A stretch of DNA of 64,000 nt. Origin: Lancefieldella rimae ATCC 49626. Lineage in GTDB: Bacteria; Actinomycetota; Coriobacteriia; Coriobacteriales; Atopobiaceae. Made by a program: the position numbers and the translations under genes. The notes under the pieces are model-generated. The model ran no database searches, was not told the origin of the DNA, and saw nothing but the letters and a program-made list of their open reading frames with translations. The stretch covers positions 1 through 64,000 of the forward strand of contig NZ_ACFE01000003.1 in the NCBI RefSeq assembly GCF_000174015.1, read 5' to 3'. Shown here one piece after another: positions 33,971 through 42,748 of the stretch (positions are counted from its first letter, which is position 1; every line of letters begins with the position of its first letter).

Positions 33971-34306
33971 CTACTTTTGAAGAAGCTTCTCGTACACGTC
34001 GATAAAATCCTCGGCTATGACACGGAATGTTTCTGCTTGCATCAACTGGTCTTCTGCATGAATCAAAATAAGTGAAAATTCAATGTCACCCGAATTGACA
34101 GCGGACTGCTGAAGCAGGGAGAGGTGTGTTGCGTGGCCTTCGTTGAATATCTCAGTACCCAATGCAACATCGGCTCGGGCGCCATTAATATCCCCTTCCT
34201 TCGCCTTTTTAATTGCTCCGATATACATCGATTTTGCGGTTCCTACCGTAGCAATAATTTCAAATGCAGCTTCCTGAGCTGCGGTCATTTCGTCGTCTGC
34301 TGCCAT
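33971..34306 (-). CDS. PTS lactose/cellobiose-family IIA component
   Basis: A 111-residue cytoplasmic phosphocarrier that passes phosphate from HPr to IIB. The three-helix IIA-Lac fold is visible (AAFEIIATVGTAKSMYIGAIKKA, GHATHLSLLQQ), with the phospho-His in LILIHAEDQLM. The ATG at 34306 is chosen by the AAAGGTGAG upstream; an earlier ATG at 34324 has a weaker site. It is the last gene of a bglA-IIC-IIB-IIA transcript. Confidence 0.93.
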   Translation of the reverse strand: MAADDEMTAAQEAAFEIIATVGTAKSMYIGAIKKAKEGDINGARADVALGTEIFNEGHATHLSLLQQSAVNSGDIEFSLILIHAEDQLMQAETFRVIAEDFIDVYEKLLQK

Positions 34307-34353
34307 GTACTTCTCACCTTTCATCAAAGATCTACAACGTGCAAGCTAATGGC

Positions 34354-34656
34354 TTACTTGTTATTGATAATCTCCTGCGCATCATCCAAAATCTTTGCAG
34401 CATTCATGCGTCCGTAATCTGCCATTGCGATAACGGCAACAGGAATATCGCCGGCAGCAGCTTCTGCATCAGCTTTGGCATATGCAATCTGGGGACCCAG
34501 CAGAAGAATATCGGCTCCTTCGAGCATTTCGAGAGCTTTATTAAGTGGATTGGCAACAATCTCGACATCAAGCCCACGTGCAGCCGCTTCTTTTTTCATC
34601 TTCTGAACCAAAAGACTTGTTGACATGCCGGCATTGCAAGCAAGTAAAATCTTCAC
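34354..34656 (-). CDS. PTS lactose/cellobiose-family IIB component
   Basis: A 100-residue IIB domain that phosphorylates the incoming sugar on a cysteine. The P-loop MKILLACNAGMSTSLL places the phospho-Cys at residue 7. The rest, DILLLGPQIAYAKADAEAAAG, is typical. It is separated from the IIC gene by 81 bp containing a hairpin that may set the IIC:IIB ratio. Confidence 0.95.
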   Translation of the reverse strand: MKILLACNAGMSTSLLVQKMKKEAAARGLDVEIVANPLNKALEMLEGADILLLGPQIAYAKADAEAAAGDIPVAVIAMADYGRMNAAKILDDAQEIINNK

Positions 34657-34687
34657 TTCATTCCCCTTTCAAAATTCCGGTATCGAT

Positions 34688-34724
34688 ATATGAGCCGGAC
34701 GTATATAAACTGTCCGACTCATAT
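34688..34724 (-). repeat. intra-operon hairpin between IIC and IIB
   Basis: ATATGAGCCGGAC (34688-34700) and GTCCGACTCATAT (34712-34724) form a 13-bp stem with an 11-nt loop. The one non-Watson-Crick position is C-A on the plus strand but G-U on the minus strand, so the structure favours the minus-strand transcript. No T-run follows, so mRNA processing or stability is likelier than termination. Confidence 0.6.
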
Positions 34725-34737
34725 AGTACGCATATAC

Positions 34738-36171
34738 CTACTCAGAATCGGTATTCTTAAGTGCTTCCGCCTGCTTTGCTTGGACGCGCTCAGAAATGCG
34801 CATAAAGGGCAGGTAAATAGCCATCGCAAGTACAACCTCAATAACCTGCCAGATAACCGCACGGAAATCACCCGCAGTTGCAAGCCAACCGCTGATAAAG
34901 ACCGGCGTAGTCCAAGGAACCATAGCAACGCACGGGCTAATAAGGCCAAGGTTGGTCAAAAGATAGGTCAGACCGATGAAAAGATCCGGAACAAGAACAA
35001 ACGGAATGATCAGCGGGAGGTTATAGACGATGGGATAGCCATAGATAACCGGCTCGTTGATGTTAAAAATACCAGGAAGTAAAGACAGCGCCGCAACATC
35101 TTTGGATGCTTTGTTCTTGGAGAACAAGAACGTATCAAAGAGCAACATCAACGTGCAGCCAGAACCACCGATAAGGGCAAAGGTATTAATAATCTGCATG
35201 TTCATATAGTGATCTTGCGGAATGGGCTGACCGGCAGCAAAGGTTGCCATATTATCCACAATAAGCATGGTCAGGATTGGCTCAACAAGAACACCGGAGA
35301 TGGTGGACTGGTGAATGCCAAGGCAGAAAAGCAGGTTAGCAAAGGTATAAATGATAATGACGGCAAAGGGTCCGGCATTCATAAGACCCTTGAGCGGCGC
35401 TGAAATACCCGTTGCGATCAAAGCCATAAGGTTCGTGCTGAAGAAAACGCTCAAAAGAGCAGCAGCAAGAGCAAATACTGACAGCGTCAACATCATAGGG
35501 ATCATTGTGTTAAAGGAGTCGGCAACCGCAGGAGGAACGCCTTCTCCAAGGTTAACCTTCAACCGCTTAATGCTTGAAAGCTTAATAAAAAGCGTCGTGG
35601 CGAGAAGACCAATGATAATGGCACCAAAAAGACCATTGGTGCCCGTATAAGAAGAAGAGAAAACACCCGTAACATCCACACCGGAAATCTCATAATTTGG
35701 AGGGAAGTTTAAGATGAGATCTTTCATGGGAACGGTAAGTGGAGCGGCCGTCTTATCAACGGCGCTTGCCGCATGAAGAGCAGCACCCGCTGTTGCCACA
35801 ATAGTCTGAGGCATCATAATAATCAACGAAGCAATGCCGATGACTACGCAAGAAATTGCATTGTCAAAACGCTTATTTCGAGCAAGGCAATAACCGATAA
35901 TACCTGCAAGAATAACGGCAGAGAAGCTCAGAGTACCCTGCGCAATGGAGGCACCCCAAGTCTGGAACTTAGCAAGCGTCTCTGCATCCCCGCCAAATAT
36001 CCATGGGAATAAAACGTTGTTAATAAGTACTGCAACGCCGGCAAGAATATAGATAGGACTGACCGTTGCAAATGCGTCTCGCAAGCTCCTCAAGTGTACT
36101 TGATTACCTACTTTGGCCGAAACTTCCGCAAACTTGTCGAGAAAGGACGGACCGGTTTTCTCAGATGCCAT
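34738..36171 (-). CDS. PTS cellobiose-family IIC permease
   Basis: A 477-residue membrane permease for a beta-glucoside or related disaccharide. About ten hydrophobic segments are seen, with the family regions SPIYILAGVAVLINN, LGIHQSTISGVLVEP and LLPGIFNINEPVIYGYPIVYN. It is longer than the common ~430 residues because of an insertion in the first half (near 130-165, ending NFPPNYEISG). It sits between the GH1 gene and IIB, so cellobiose-type sugars are the likely substrates. Confidence 0.93.
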   Translation of the reverse strand: MASEKTGPSFLDKFAEVSAKVGNQVHLRSLRDAFATVSPIYILAGVAVLINNVLFPWIFGGDAETLAKFQTWGASIAQGTLSFSAVILAGIIGYCLARNKRFDNAISCVVIGIASLIIMMPQTIVATAGAALHAASAVDKTAAPLTVPMKDLILNFPPNYEISGVDVTGVFSSSYTGTNGLFGAIIIGLLATTLFIKLSSIKRLKVNLGEGVPPAVADSFNTMIPMMLTLSVFALAAALLSVFFSTNLMALIATGISAPLKGLMNAGPFAVIIIYTFANLLFCLGIHQSTISGVLVEPILTMLIVDNMATFAAGQPIPQDHYMNMQIINTFALIGGSGCTLMLLFDTFLFSKNKASKDVAALSLLPGIFNINEPVIYGYPIVYNLPLIIPFVLVPDLFIGLTYLLTNLGLISPCVAMVPWTTPVFISGWLATAGDFRAVIWQVIEVVLAMAIYLPFMRISERVQAKQAEALKNTDSE

Positions 36172-36199
36172 AAGGCTCTCTCCTTTCGACTGCCGTTAC

Positions 36200-37597
36200 T
36201 TAGCTAACGACATGAGTCATGGCCACTTGACGCAGCCAACTTGCTGATTTTTTAAGGCGACGCTCGTAGTTATTTTCGAGATCAACCTCAATAAAGCCAT
36301 AACGATTCTTGAACGCATTTGCCCAAGACCAGTTATCGATAACTGCCCAATAATGATATCCGCGGCATTTTGCGCCATCCGCAATTGCCCGCGCAATCCA
36401 TTCCAGGTGACGACGGACAAAGTCAATACGATAGTCGTCTTGAATGATGCCTGTATCATCCTTCTTCAGATACTCGCGCTCAACGCCCATGCCGTTCTCA
36501 GACACAAACCACTCAAGCTCGGGGTACTCATTGCGAATCTTCATGGCAAAATCGTAGAGTCCCTGCGGATAAATTTCCCAACCGCGTGATACGTTCATCT
36601 CTGCATCGGGCCAAACGTAAGGATCCGCAAAATTTGGAATTCCATTTTCATCGGTATCTTTTGCAGGAGCCTGTACCCGTTCCGGATGATAGTAATTACA
36701 CCCAAGCCAATCGACCTTTGCATCAGCAAGAATCATCTTGTCTTCAGGGCGAACGGGTAACTTTACGCCGCGTTTATCAAGAGATTCAATCACATCCTGT
36801 GGAAGCTCTCCTTTTGTCACAAGGTCAAGCCACCAGCGGATGTTAACACCGTCTGTCATCCGAAGCGCTTCAAGATCTGCTTCTGTTGGGTTTTCTTTTG
36901 TATATGGTGGTGCAAAACAGTTAATGAGACCAATGCGAGAATCCTCAAGCATGAAACCCTCTGCCTTTGCAGCATGGTACTCACGAACGGCTAAAGCATG
37001 AGCCACTGAGATGTTGTATTGCACGGCACGTGCACGAGCATAGTTTTTAATAAAGGGATACCAGCCGCCTTGGGTATAGCGCATTTCCGGCTCTACGATA
37101 GGCTCGTTAAACGTAAACCAATAGCGAATTTCTTTGCCAAAGGTTCTCAATGCAAGACGCGCATAATGAGCATATGCCTCAACTACTTCACGAGACTCCC
37201 AGCCTCCACGCTTAAAGAGATATTCCGGCATGTCAAAATGATACAGATTGATAAAAATCTCTATTCCTGCCTCTTTCGCATCAGCAAAGAGCTTGTGGTA
37301 GAAGCGCTCTCCTTCTGGATTCAGATTCCCATTTTGGTCCAACAATCGGCTCCATTGAATAGACGTACGCACGGAAGTGAGGCCAAGTGATTTTAAGAGC
37401 TTAAAGTCTTCATTATGACGACGGCTAAAGTCATTTCCACCATACGATCCCACACGATTATAAAATGCGGTAATGTCAAGGTTTGACCAAGTATCCCAAA
37501 GATTTGGGAGTTTATTGCCATCCTGCCACATACCTTCTGTTTGTGGACCAGACATAGCGGCACCAAAAAAGAAATCTTTTGGCAACGTATAGGACAT
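36200..37597 (-). CDS. GH1 6-phospho-beta-glucosidase
   Basis: A 465-residue family 1 glycosidase hydrolysing the phosphorylated disaccharide delivered by the adjacent PTS. The acid/base Glu is in WFTFNEPIVEPE (near 165) and the nucleophile Glu in VSENGMGVE (near 368). DFFFGAAMSGPQTEG at the start and YWAVIDNWSWANAFKNRYGF at the end are family signatures. GGGAGGAG precedes the ATG. It is the first gene of the PTS operon, divergent from a GntR regulator. The specific sugar (cellobiose, salicin, arbutin) is not determined. Confidence 0.93.
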   Translation of the reverse strand: MSYTLPKDFFFGAAMSGPQTEGMWQDGNKLPNLWDTWSNLDITAFYNRVGSYGGNDFSRRHNEDFKLLKSLGLTSVRTSIQWSRLLDQNGNLNPEGERFYHKLFADAKEAGIEIFINLYHFDMPEYLFKRGGWESREVVEAYAHYARLALRTFGKEIRYWFTFNEPIVEPEMRYTQGGWYPFIKNYARARAVQYNISVAHALAVREYHAAKAEGFMLEDSRIGLINCFAPPYTKENPTEADLEALRMTDGVNIRWWLDLVTKGELPQDVIESLDKRGVKLPVRPEDKMILADAKVDWLGCNYYHPERVQAPAKDTDENGIPNFADPYVWPDAEMNVSRGWEIYPQGLYDFAMKIRNEYPELEWFVSENGMGVEREYLKKDDTGIIQDDYRIDFVRRHLEWIARAIADGAKCRGYHYWAVIDNWSWANAFKNRYGFIEVDLENNYERRLKKSASWLRQVAMTHVVS

Positions 37598-37625
37598 CTA
37601 CACATCTCCTCCCTTATTCTTCTCG

Positions 37626-37645
37626 CCGTATTCTTTAGAATACGG
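37626..37645. promoter_or_regulatory. 20-bp palindrome in the bglA/gntR spacer
   Basis: CCGTATTC (37626-37633), TTTA, GAATACGG (37638-37645) is a perfect 8-bp-arm palindrome 29 bp upstream of the GH1 start. As DNA it could be an operator; in the minus-strand mRNA it would form a leader hairpin. A CGAGAAG motif (minus orientation) adjoins it at 37619-37625. Confidence 0.5.
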
Positions 37646-37655
37646 TAAATATATA

Positions 37656-37684
37656 CTACTTTACATATCTTCTAATTAAAGTAG
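37656..37684. promoter_or_regulatory. inverted repeat, possible GntR operator
   Basis: CTACTTTA (37656-37663) and TAAAGTAG (37677-37684) are exact inverted copies 13 bp apart, in the AT-rich centre between divergent genes. Together with the neighbouring palindrome it is a candidate binding site for the adjacent GntR protein. A possible gntR -10 box TATACT lies at 37709-37714. Confidence 0.45.
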
Positions 37685-37783
37685 ACATGTCAGGTTTACT
37701 ACATATGCTATACTACAACAAATTGAATGAAATGAGAACGACTAGTTAAAGAATTTCCGGTGAACGTTGGGAGGTAAGCCACC

Positions 37784-38503
37784 ATGCTTAAGTATGAACT
37801 GGTGATACAGGATCTTAAACGAAGCATCTCACAGGGAACCTATGCTCCTTATTCTCAACTCCCCTCCATTTCACAGCTCTGTAAACAGTATGGCGTAAGC
37901 AAGATCACGATTAATAAGGCACTTGACGCCCTTCAATCACAAGGGCTTATCTCCCGTCGAAGGGGCTCCGGAACCTTTGTGAAGAAGCTCGAGGACTATA
38001 CCCAAATTAAACCGAGCCAGGAAGTTTCAGGTCAGATGGAAGGTTTCCTTGCAGAACATACCGCACGAGGCGAAAAAGTACATACTAAGGTTTACGTCTT
38101 TGAGGTAGAAAGGCCATCTGAATACATTGCACACGCACTTGACATAAATCAACAGGACTTTGTATATCGCATTATCCGTGTACGTTACACCAATGATATT
38201 CCTTTAGTTATCGAATACACGTATATGCCTATCGACGAAATACCCAACCTCAAAATGACCCATTTAAACACATCAATCTATTCCTACATCGAGCACGATT
38301 TGGGGTTAAAGATAGCCAATGCACACCGTGTGATTAGAGCAGTGTTACCTACCGTAAAAGAGTGTAAGCGGCTTAATATCGAAAATGACGAGCCCATGCT
38401 TGAAGTTGAACAAATCGGATATCTCGATGACGGGCGGCCGTTTGAATATTCCATCGCACGACATGCTCACGGATATGAGTTTTTGACCATCTCCACTCAC
38501 TAA
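37784..38503 (+). CDS. GntR/HutC-family repressor of the beta-glucoside operon
   Basis: A 239-residue regulator with an N-terminal winged helix (YAPYSQLPSISQLCKQYGVSKITINKALDAL, RRGSGTFV) and a C-terminal UTRA ligand domain (FVYRIIRVRYTNDIPLVIEYTYMP, RPFEYSIARHAHGYEF). The family usually senses a phosphorylated sugar and represses its neighbour operon; the divergent GH1-PTS genes are the obvious target. GGGAGG precedes the ATG. Confidence 0.92.
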   Translation: MLKYELVIQDLKRSISQGTYAPYSQLPSISQLCKQYGVSKITINKALDALQSQGLISRRRGSGTFVKKLEDYTQIKPSQEVSGQMEGFLAEHTARGEKVHTKVYVFEVERPSEYIAHALDINQQDFVYRIIRVRYTNDIPLVIEYTYMPIDEIPNLKMTHLNTSIYSYIEHDLGLKIANAHRVIRAVLPTVKECKRLNIENDEPMLEVEQIGYLDDGRPFEYSIARHAHGYEFLTISTH

Positions 38504-38549
38504 TCGAAACGTCAATGACGCCATATGCTCTTCGCGCCTGGAACCCTTC

Positions 38550-39731
38550 CTAAAGCACCACATCCGGGTCAAGCAGCCGAGCAGAAACTTGCATCTCATG
38601 CGCAAGAGACAGATATGCATCAACCTGTGCCGATGAGCACTCTCCTGCCCGAAGAGCTTCCCTCACGCCGCAACCCGGCTCATGCACATGGGTACAATCC
38701 CGAAACTTACAGGCAGCCGCCGCCCGAGAAATCTTAGGAAATACCTTCGCCAAACCCTGCTCATGGCCCGCTACCGGAAGGCTCCGTAACCCCGGTTCAT
38801 CCACGATGATGCCGGCTTTGGGAAGGGCAACCATGCGCCTGGCAACGGTCGTATGGCGTCCGGCCTTGTCCGAGGCTCTGACCTTTCCTGTCTCAAGTGC
38901 TTCATGGCCGAGAAGGGCATTTAAAAGTGTAGACTTACCGGCACCGGATTCCCCAAGTACAATAGCGACGCTTTCCTGCGGAATTTCCTCACGTATTGCA
39001 TCCATGCCCCAACGTGCATGGAACTTTTGTACAATCTGCTTCATCTCGTCGCAGAAACTCTCATGAGATACTTCAAGTTTTGATGAAGTTACAATGGTGG
39101 TAACTGCATCTCCCAGCACTTCGTGTGTGAGAGTAAGATGACGTTTAAGTGTTGCAGGACTTACACTGTCGGCTTTGGTAAGTACCACAACTGCACGCAC
39201 ATTGCTGTCAAGCGCGATCACAACACTGCGCACAATACGGTCGATTGAGGTCTTTCGTTCATCGAGAGCCTGTACGACAAATGTCACGTCAACATTTGCG
39301 GCAAGCGTTTGCTTCTCGCCCCGCGCACTTCCACGCCATCGAGCTATCTCACTTTTACGAGGAAGAATTGCCTCAATGATGCCCATGTCGTGATTGAGTG
39401 GGATTCTTGCACACACCCAATCTCCCACGGCAACCTTAGAATTGTCACCTTTGGTAACCCGTGCGGAAAACTCCGCGCGAAAAACGCCAACGCTTGACAC
39501 AACTGCCGGAAATCCTCGGTCAAGACGAACGACACACGCAAGTTCAAGTTGCGCAGAGGAAACACCTGCTTCTTGAAGACACTCAACACAAGAACCATAG
39601 GCATCTCGTTGAACTTGCGTTGGTACAAGTTGATCAAAGGACGGCACATCTCTCAAAGCCGAAAGAGCCGGCAGAGATGCCTGTTTCTCGTTTAACTTCG
39701 ACGATCTCGAAGTTTTCGCCCGCTTGGTCAA
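38550..39731 (-). CDS. rsgA: ribosome small-subunit-dependent GTPase A
   Basis: RsgA promotes late maturation of the 30S subunit. The 393-residue protein has an OB domain (AVGDWVCARIP), a circularly permuted GTPase in the order TKAD (G4), GESGAGKST (G1), DEPGLRS (G3, usually DTPG), and a C-terminal zinc site (CKFRDCTHVHEPGC). The extra N-terminal ~70 residues are Lys/Ser-rich then helical. The start is a TTG at 39731 with AAAGGA upstream. It converges with the gntR gene. Confidence 0.93.
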   Translation of the reverse strand: MTKRAKTSRSSKLNEKQASLPALSALRDVPSFDQLVPTQVQRDAYGSCVECLQEAGVSSAQLELACVVRLDRGFPAVVSSVGVFRAEFSARVTKGDNSKVAVGDWVCARIPLNHDMGIIEAILPRKSEIARWRGSARGEKQTLAANVDVTFVVQALDERKTSIDRIVRSVVIALDSNVRAVVVLTKADSVSPATLKRHLTLTHEVLGDAVTTIVTSSKLEVSHESFCDEMKQIVQKFHARWGMDAIREEIPQESVAIVLGESGAGKSTLLNALLGHEALETGKVRASDKAGRHTTVARRMVALPKAGIIVDEPGLRSLPVAGHEQGLAKVFPKISRAAAACKFRDCTHVHEPGCGVREALRAGECSSAQVDAYLSLAHEMQVSARLLDPDVVL

Positions 39732-39754
39732 GAAACCCGTCCTTTCGACCTGCT

Positions 39755-42436
39755 TTAACGCTGCCTTTCGATTGCGCGCATGACAGCCTTGTAGATTTCC
39801 ATCAATGGAATAATCGCAAAGGCCAAGCCCATTGCGATGGCATATTCCTTAACGCCGATTTCAGCAAAGCCAAAGGCCTGAGAAAGTGGTGTCTCTATGG
39901 CTATATAAGTCAGGATCAAAGAAACTACAAACGATCCCCACAACCAGATATTTTGGCTCTTAAGTTTGAAAATAGACTCCCGGCGGCTCCGCATATTAAA
40001 TGAGTGGAACATCTCAACCATCGAAAGCGTTAAAAATGCCATTGTCATACCATCAATACCTGCAGCAGGATTTGCAAGAACCTGGGAGATATCAAAGGTA
40101 CCGTACTCAACATAGTGGCCAATAAAATAGCTCACCAGCGTCAAAACAGAGATGATAACTCCTTGTACGATGCAATCTAGACCAAGCCCCTCAGAGAAAA
40201 TGCCTGAGCGAGAAGAACGCGGCTTGCGATTCATAATCCCCGGCTCCGCCTTTTCGGTTGCCATTGCAAGTGCGGGCAGTGAGTCCGTGATGAGATTGAT
40301 CCAGAGCAGATGCGTAGGTTGTAAAATAGTAAAGCCCACAAGAGATGCAACAAAAACGGCGATAACTTCTGCCAAATTGGAGCTCAAAAGGAATTGAATG
40401 CATTTACGAATATTGTCATAAATGCGACGGCCTTCCTCGCACGCGGCAATAATGGTGGCAAAGTTGTCGTCAGCAAGCACCATGTCCGCAACACCTTTGG
40501 TTACATCAGTTCCGGTAATTCCCATACCGATGCCTATATCAGCACGTTTGATGGAAGGCGCATCATTAACTCCATCGCCTGTCATAGCGGTAACCATACC
40601 TTTTTTGCGCCACATATCTACAATGCGCACCTTGTGCTCGGGCTGTACGCGTGCATATACCCCAAGCGTTTCTATCTTCTTTTCAAAGTCTTCGTCCGAG
40701 ATTTTATCCAGCTGAGCCCCCGTAATAGCTTGGTTGCGATTGTCAATAATACCCAGCTCAGTTGCAATGGCAATGGCAGTATCAATGTGATCGCCGGTAA
40801 TCATAACAACACGCATGCCGGCACTGTGGGCTTCTTCAATAGCCGCCTTGACTTCAGGACGCACGGGGTCAATCATGCCGGAAAGACCCACAAACGTCAT
40901 GTCTTTTTCGAGATTTGAAGCATCAAAGTTTTCGGGAGCAGTGTTGCCCCAATCGCGACGGGCGGATGCCATAACACGAAGAGCCTGATCGGCCATAGAC
41001 TTATTCTGGCTCAAAACATCTGCACGTACCTCATCGGTAAGGTCAATCACACCGTCACTGGTCATGATTTTTGTGCACCGTGCAAGTATTTCATCCGGCG
41101 CACCTTTGGTATGTTGGATTATTCTTCCCGATCGGGTACGCACAACTACCGACATCATCTTTCGCTTGGAATCAAACGGAGCCTCACCGATACGCGGGCG
41201 AGAAGCAGCCAAATCAGACGTAGTGTATCCATGCTTTGCGGCATCGGTGACGAGTGCGGCTTCCGTAGGTTCTCCCTTGGCAATCTGCTCGACGTCGTCC
41301 CATGTGGCATCGGAGCAAAGCGCCATTGTCCTTACATGGGCATCCAAATTTTCCGTTTCATGACGCACAACGGTCATCTTATTTTGTGTAAGCGTACCGG
41401 TTTTATCGGAACAAATTACTTGCGTGCAGCCTAAAGTCTCAACGGCCGTAAGACGGCGGACAATGGCATGGCGCTCAGACATCCGTGTTACACCCATAGA
41501 AAGTACGATAGTTACTACGGCCACGAGACCTTCCGGAATAGCGGCAACCGCAAGTGAAACGGCAACCATAAAGGTATCAAGCACCAAATCAAAATTCTGG
41601 AGCATCTCGGAACCATGTTTGATAAAGCCCGTAAAGAAAATAAGCGCACAAATAGCAACTACAAGCTTGGTAAGCGTACGAGAAAGTTGATCGAGCGATA
41701 CTTGTAGAGGGGTTTGTCCGTCTTCCGCTTGTGAGATGGCATCGGCAATCTTGCCCATCTCGGTATTCATGCCGGTTGCAACAACAACAGCGCGTCCTCG
41801 CCCGTACACAACGACAGATCCGGAATAACACATATTTTTACGATCACCCAGTGCTATATCATCGGCACCACCGGAAAGCGTAAGGATCTCTGCGGTTTTT
41901 TCAACCGGGAGCGATTCTCCCGTAAGAGCGGATTCCTCAATTTTCATAGAAGCGCTCTCGAGCACGCGGCAGTCTGCCGGAACGGAGTCTCCCGCTTCAA
42001 GCAAAACAATATCGCCTGCTACAAGATCGGTAGATGCCACTTCATCGAGACGATCGTCTCGTATAACCTTAGACGTTGCCGCACTCATTTTTTGTAGAGC
42101 GGCAAGCGCTTCTTCGGCCTTGCCTTCTTGAACCACGCCAAGAACTGAGTTGACCACAACAACAAACAAAATGATTGCAACGTCTGCAATGCCACCCTCA
42201 CCGGTATACGCGCCGGCAACGGCGGAAATCACTGCGGCAATAAGCAACATGATGACCATAGGATCGGCCATCTGCGCAAAAAACCGTTTGATTACGGGGT
42301 CTTTTTTAGGCCCTTTGAGCTTGTTTGGGCCGTCTTTTGCAAGGCGGCTCTGAGCTTCTACGGTCGAAAGGCCTTCTGTGGCCTGCGTGTGATAGCTGCT
42401 CAAAACGTCAGCAGCATCTGAAAGATATTCTTTCAC
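39755..42436 (-). CDS. P-type cation ATPase, SERCA/PMR1-like calcium type
   Basis: An 893-residue type II P-type ATPase. It has the cation-ATPase N-domain, TGESLPVEK actuator, phosphorylation site CSDKTGTLTQNK, KGAPDEI, and hinge TAMTGDGVNDAPSIKRADIG, with ten predicted spans. Ca2+ binding residues appear as AAIPEGL in M4 and NLITDSLPALA in M6. It probably exports Ca2+ (or Mn2+). The start is a GTG at 42436 with AGGAGAGG upstream, directly after a foldable leader. rsgA lies 23 bp downstream, in the same direction. Confidence 0.92.
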   Translation of the reverse strand: MKEYLSDAADVLSSYHTQATEGLSTVEAQSRLAKDGPNKLKGPKKDPVIKRFFAQMADPMVIMLLIAAVISAVAGAYTGEGGIADVAIILFVVVVNSVLGVVQEGKAEEALAALQKMSAATSKVIRDDRLDEVASTDLVAGDIVLLEAGDSVPADCRVLESASMKIEESALTGESLPVEKTAEILTLSGGADDIALGDRKNMCYSGSVVVYGRGRAVVVATGMNTEMGKIADAISQAEDGQTPLQVSLDQLSRTLTKLVVAICALIFFTGFIKHGSEMLQNFDLVLDTFMVAVSLAVAAIPEGLVAVVTIVLSMGVTRMSERHAIVRRLTAVETLGCTQVICSDKTGTLTQNKMTVVRHETENLDAHVRTMALCSDATWDDVEQIAKGEPTEAALVTDAAKHGYTTSDLAASRPRIGEAPFDSKRKMMSVVVRTRSGRIIQHTKGAPDEILARCTKIMTSDGVIDLTDEVRADVLSQNKSMADQALRVMASARRDWGNTAPENFDASNLEKDMTFVGLSGMIDPVRPEVKAAIEEAHSAGMRVVMITGDHIDTAIAIATELGIIDNRNQAITGAQLDKISDEDFEKKIETLGVYARVQPEHKVRIVDMWRKKGMVTAMTGDGVNDAPSIKRADIGIGMGITGTDVTKGVADMVLADDNFATIIAACEEGRRIYDNIRKCIQFLLSSNLAEVIAVFVASLVGFTILQPTHLLWINLITDSLPALAMATEKAEPGIMNRKPRSSRSGIFSEGLGLDCIVQGVIISVLTLVSYFIGHYVEYGTFDISQVLANPAAGIDGMTMAFLTLSMVEMFHSFNMRSRRESIFKLKSQNIWLWGSFVVSLILTYIAIETPLSQAFGFAEIGVKEYAIAMGLAFAIIPLMEIYKAVMRAIERQR

Positions 42437-42459
42437 GGTTTCCTCTCCTGGGTTGTTCT

Positions 42460-42530
42460 ACTCGATAGATTGATGCCCGATCATAATTCCCTAGGAGGGG
42501 CAAGGGCTCACCAAGGCTGCCGTATCGAGT
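42460..42530 (-). promoter_or_regulatory. candidate structured leader (riboswitch-like) of the P-type ATPase
   Basis: ACTCGATA (42530-42523 on the minus strand) and TATCGAGT (42467-42460) form a perfect 8-bp closing stem around 55 nt. Inside, several G/C blocks can pair (GCCTTGG, GAGCCCTTGCCCC, TAGGG, ATCGGGC). The stem ends about 24 bases before the GTG start, with the ribosome binding site just after it. I do not recognise a known class; it lacks the GGGGAGUA hallmark of yybP-ykoY. The rest of the 312-bp spacer holds a CGAGAAG copy (42581) and a TTGACG (42637-42642), a possible -35 for the divergent ldhA. Confidence 0.4.
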
Positions 42531-42748
42531 GCCTTATAGACGTTGCCATTCTACCGTAGAACACTCTCGCATATATAGTACTTCTCGCTAAATTAACCGT
42601 TTATAGAATAAATTCGCCCTGTCATCGAAAACCTACTTGACGAATCCTGTGTAAGTTCTCTAAAAACCAACACCTTTGCGTCTCATGAGCGGTAAAATGT
42701 AAAGCGTCTGTAGTTGGAAGTTATAGGTGAGCCATTAGTGGAGGAAGT

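Noticed and set aside
24000-34000. Genomic island or prophage origin of the tad region
   Set aside because: No integrase, tRNA-flanked repeats or transposase are seen, and composition by eye is only slightly more AT-rich than neighbours.
37626-37645. BglG/LicT-type antiterminator (RAT) site before the GH1 gene
   Set aside because: No BglG-family gene is present, the regulator is GntR-type, and no overlapping terminator with a T-run follows.
42460-42530. yybP-ykoY manganese riboswitch before the P-type ATPase
   Set aside because: The conserved GGGGAGUA-type loop and partner sequences are not visible, so I list it only as an unclassified leader.
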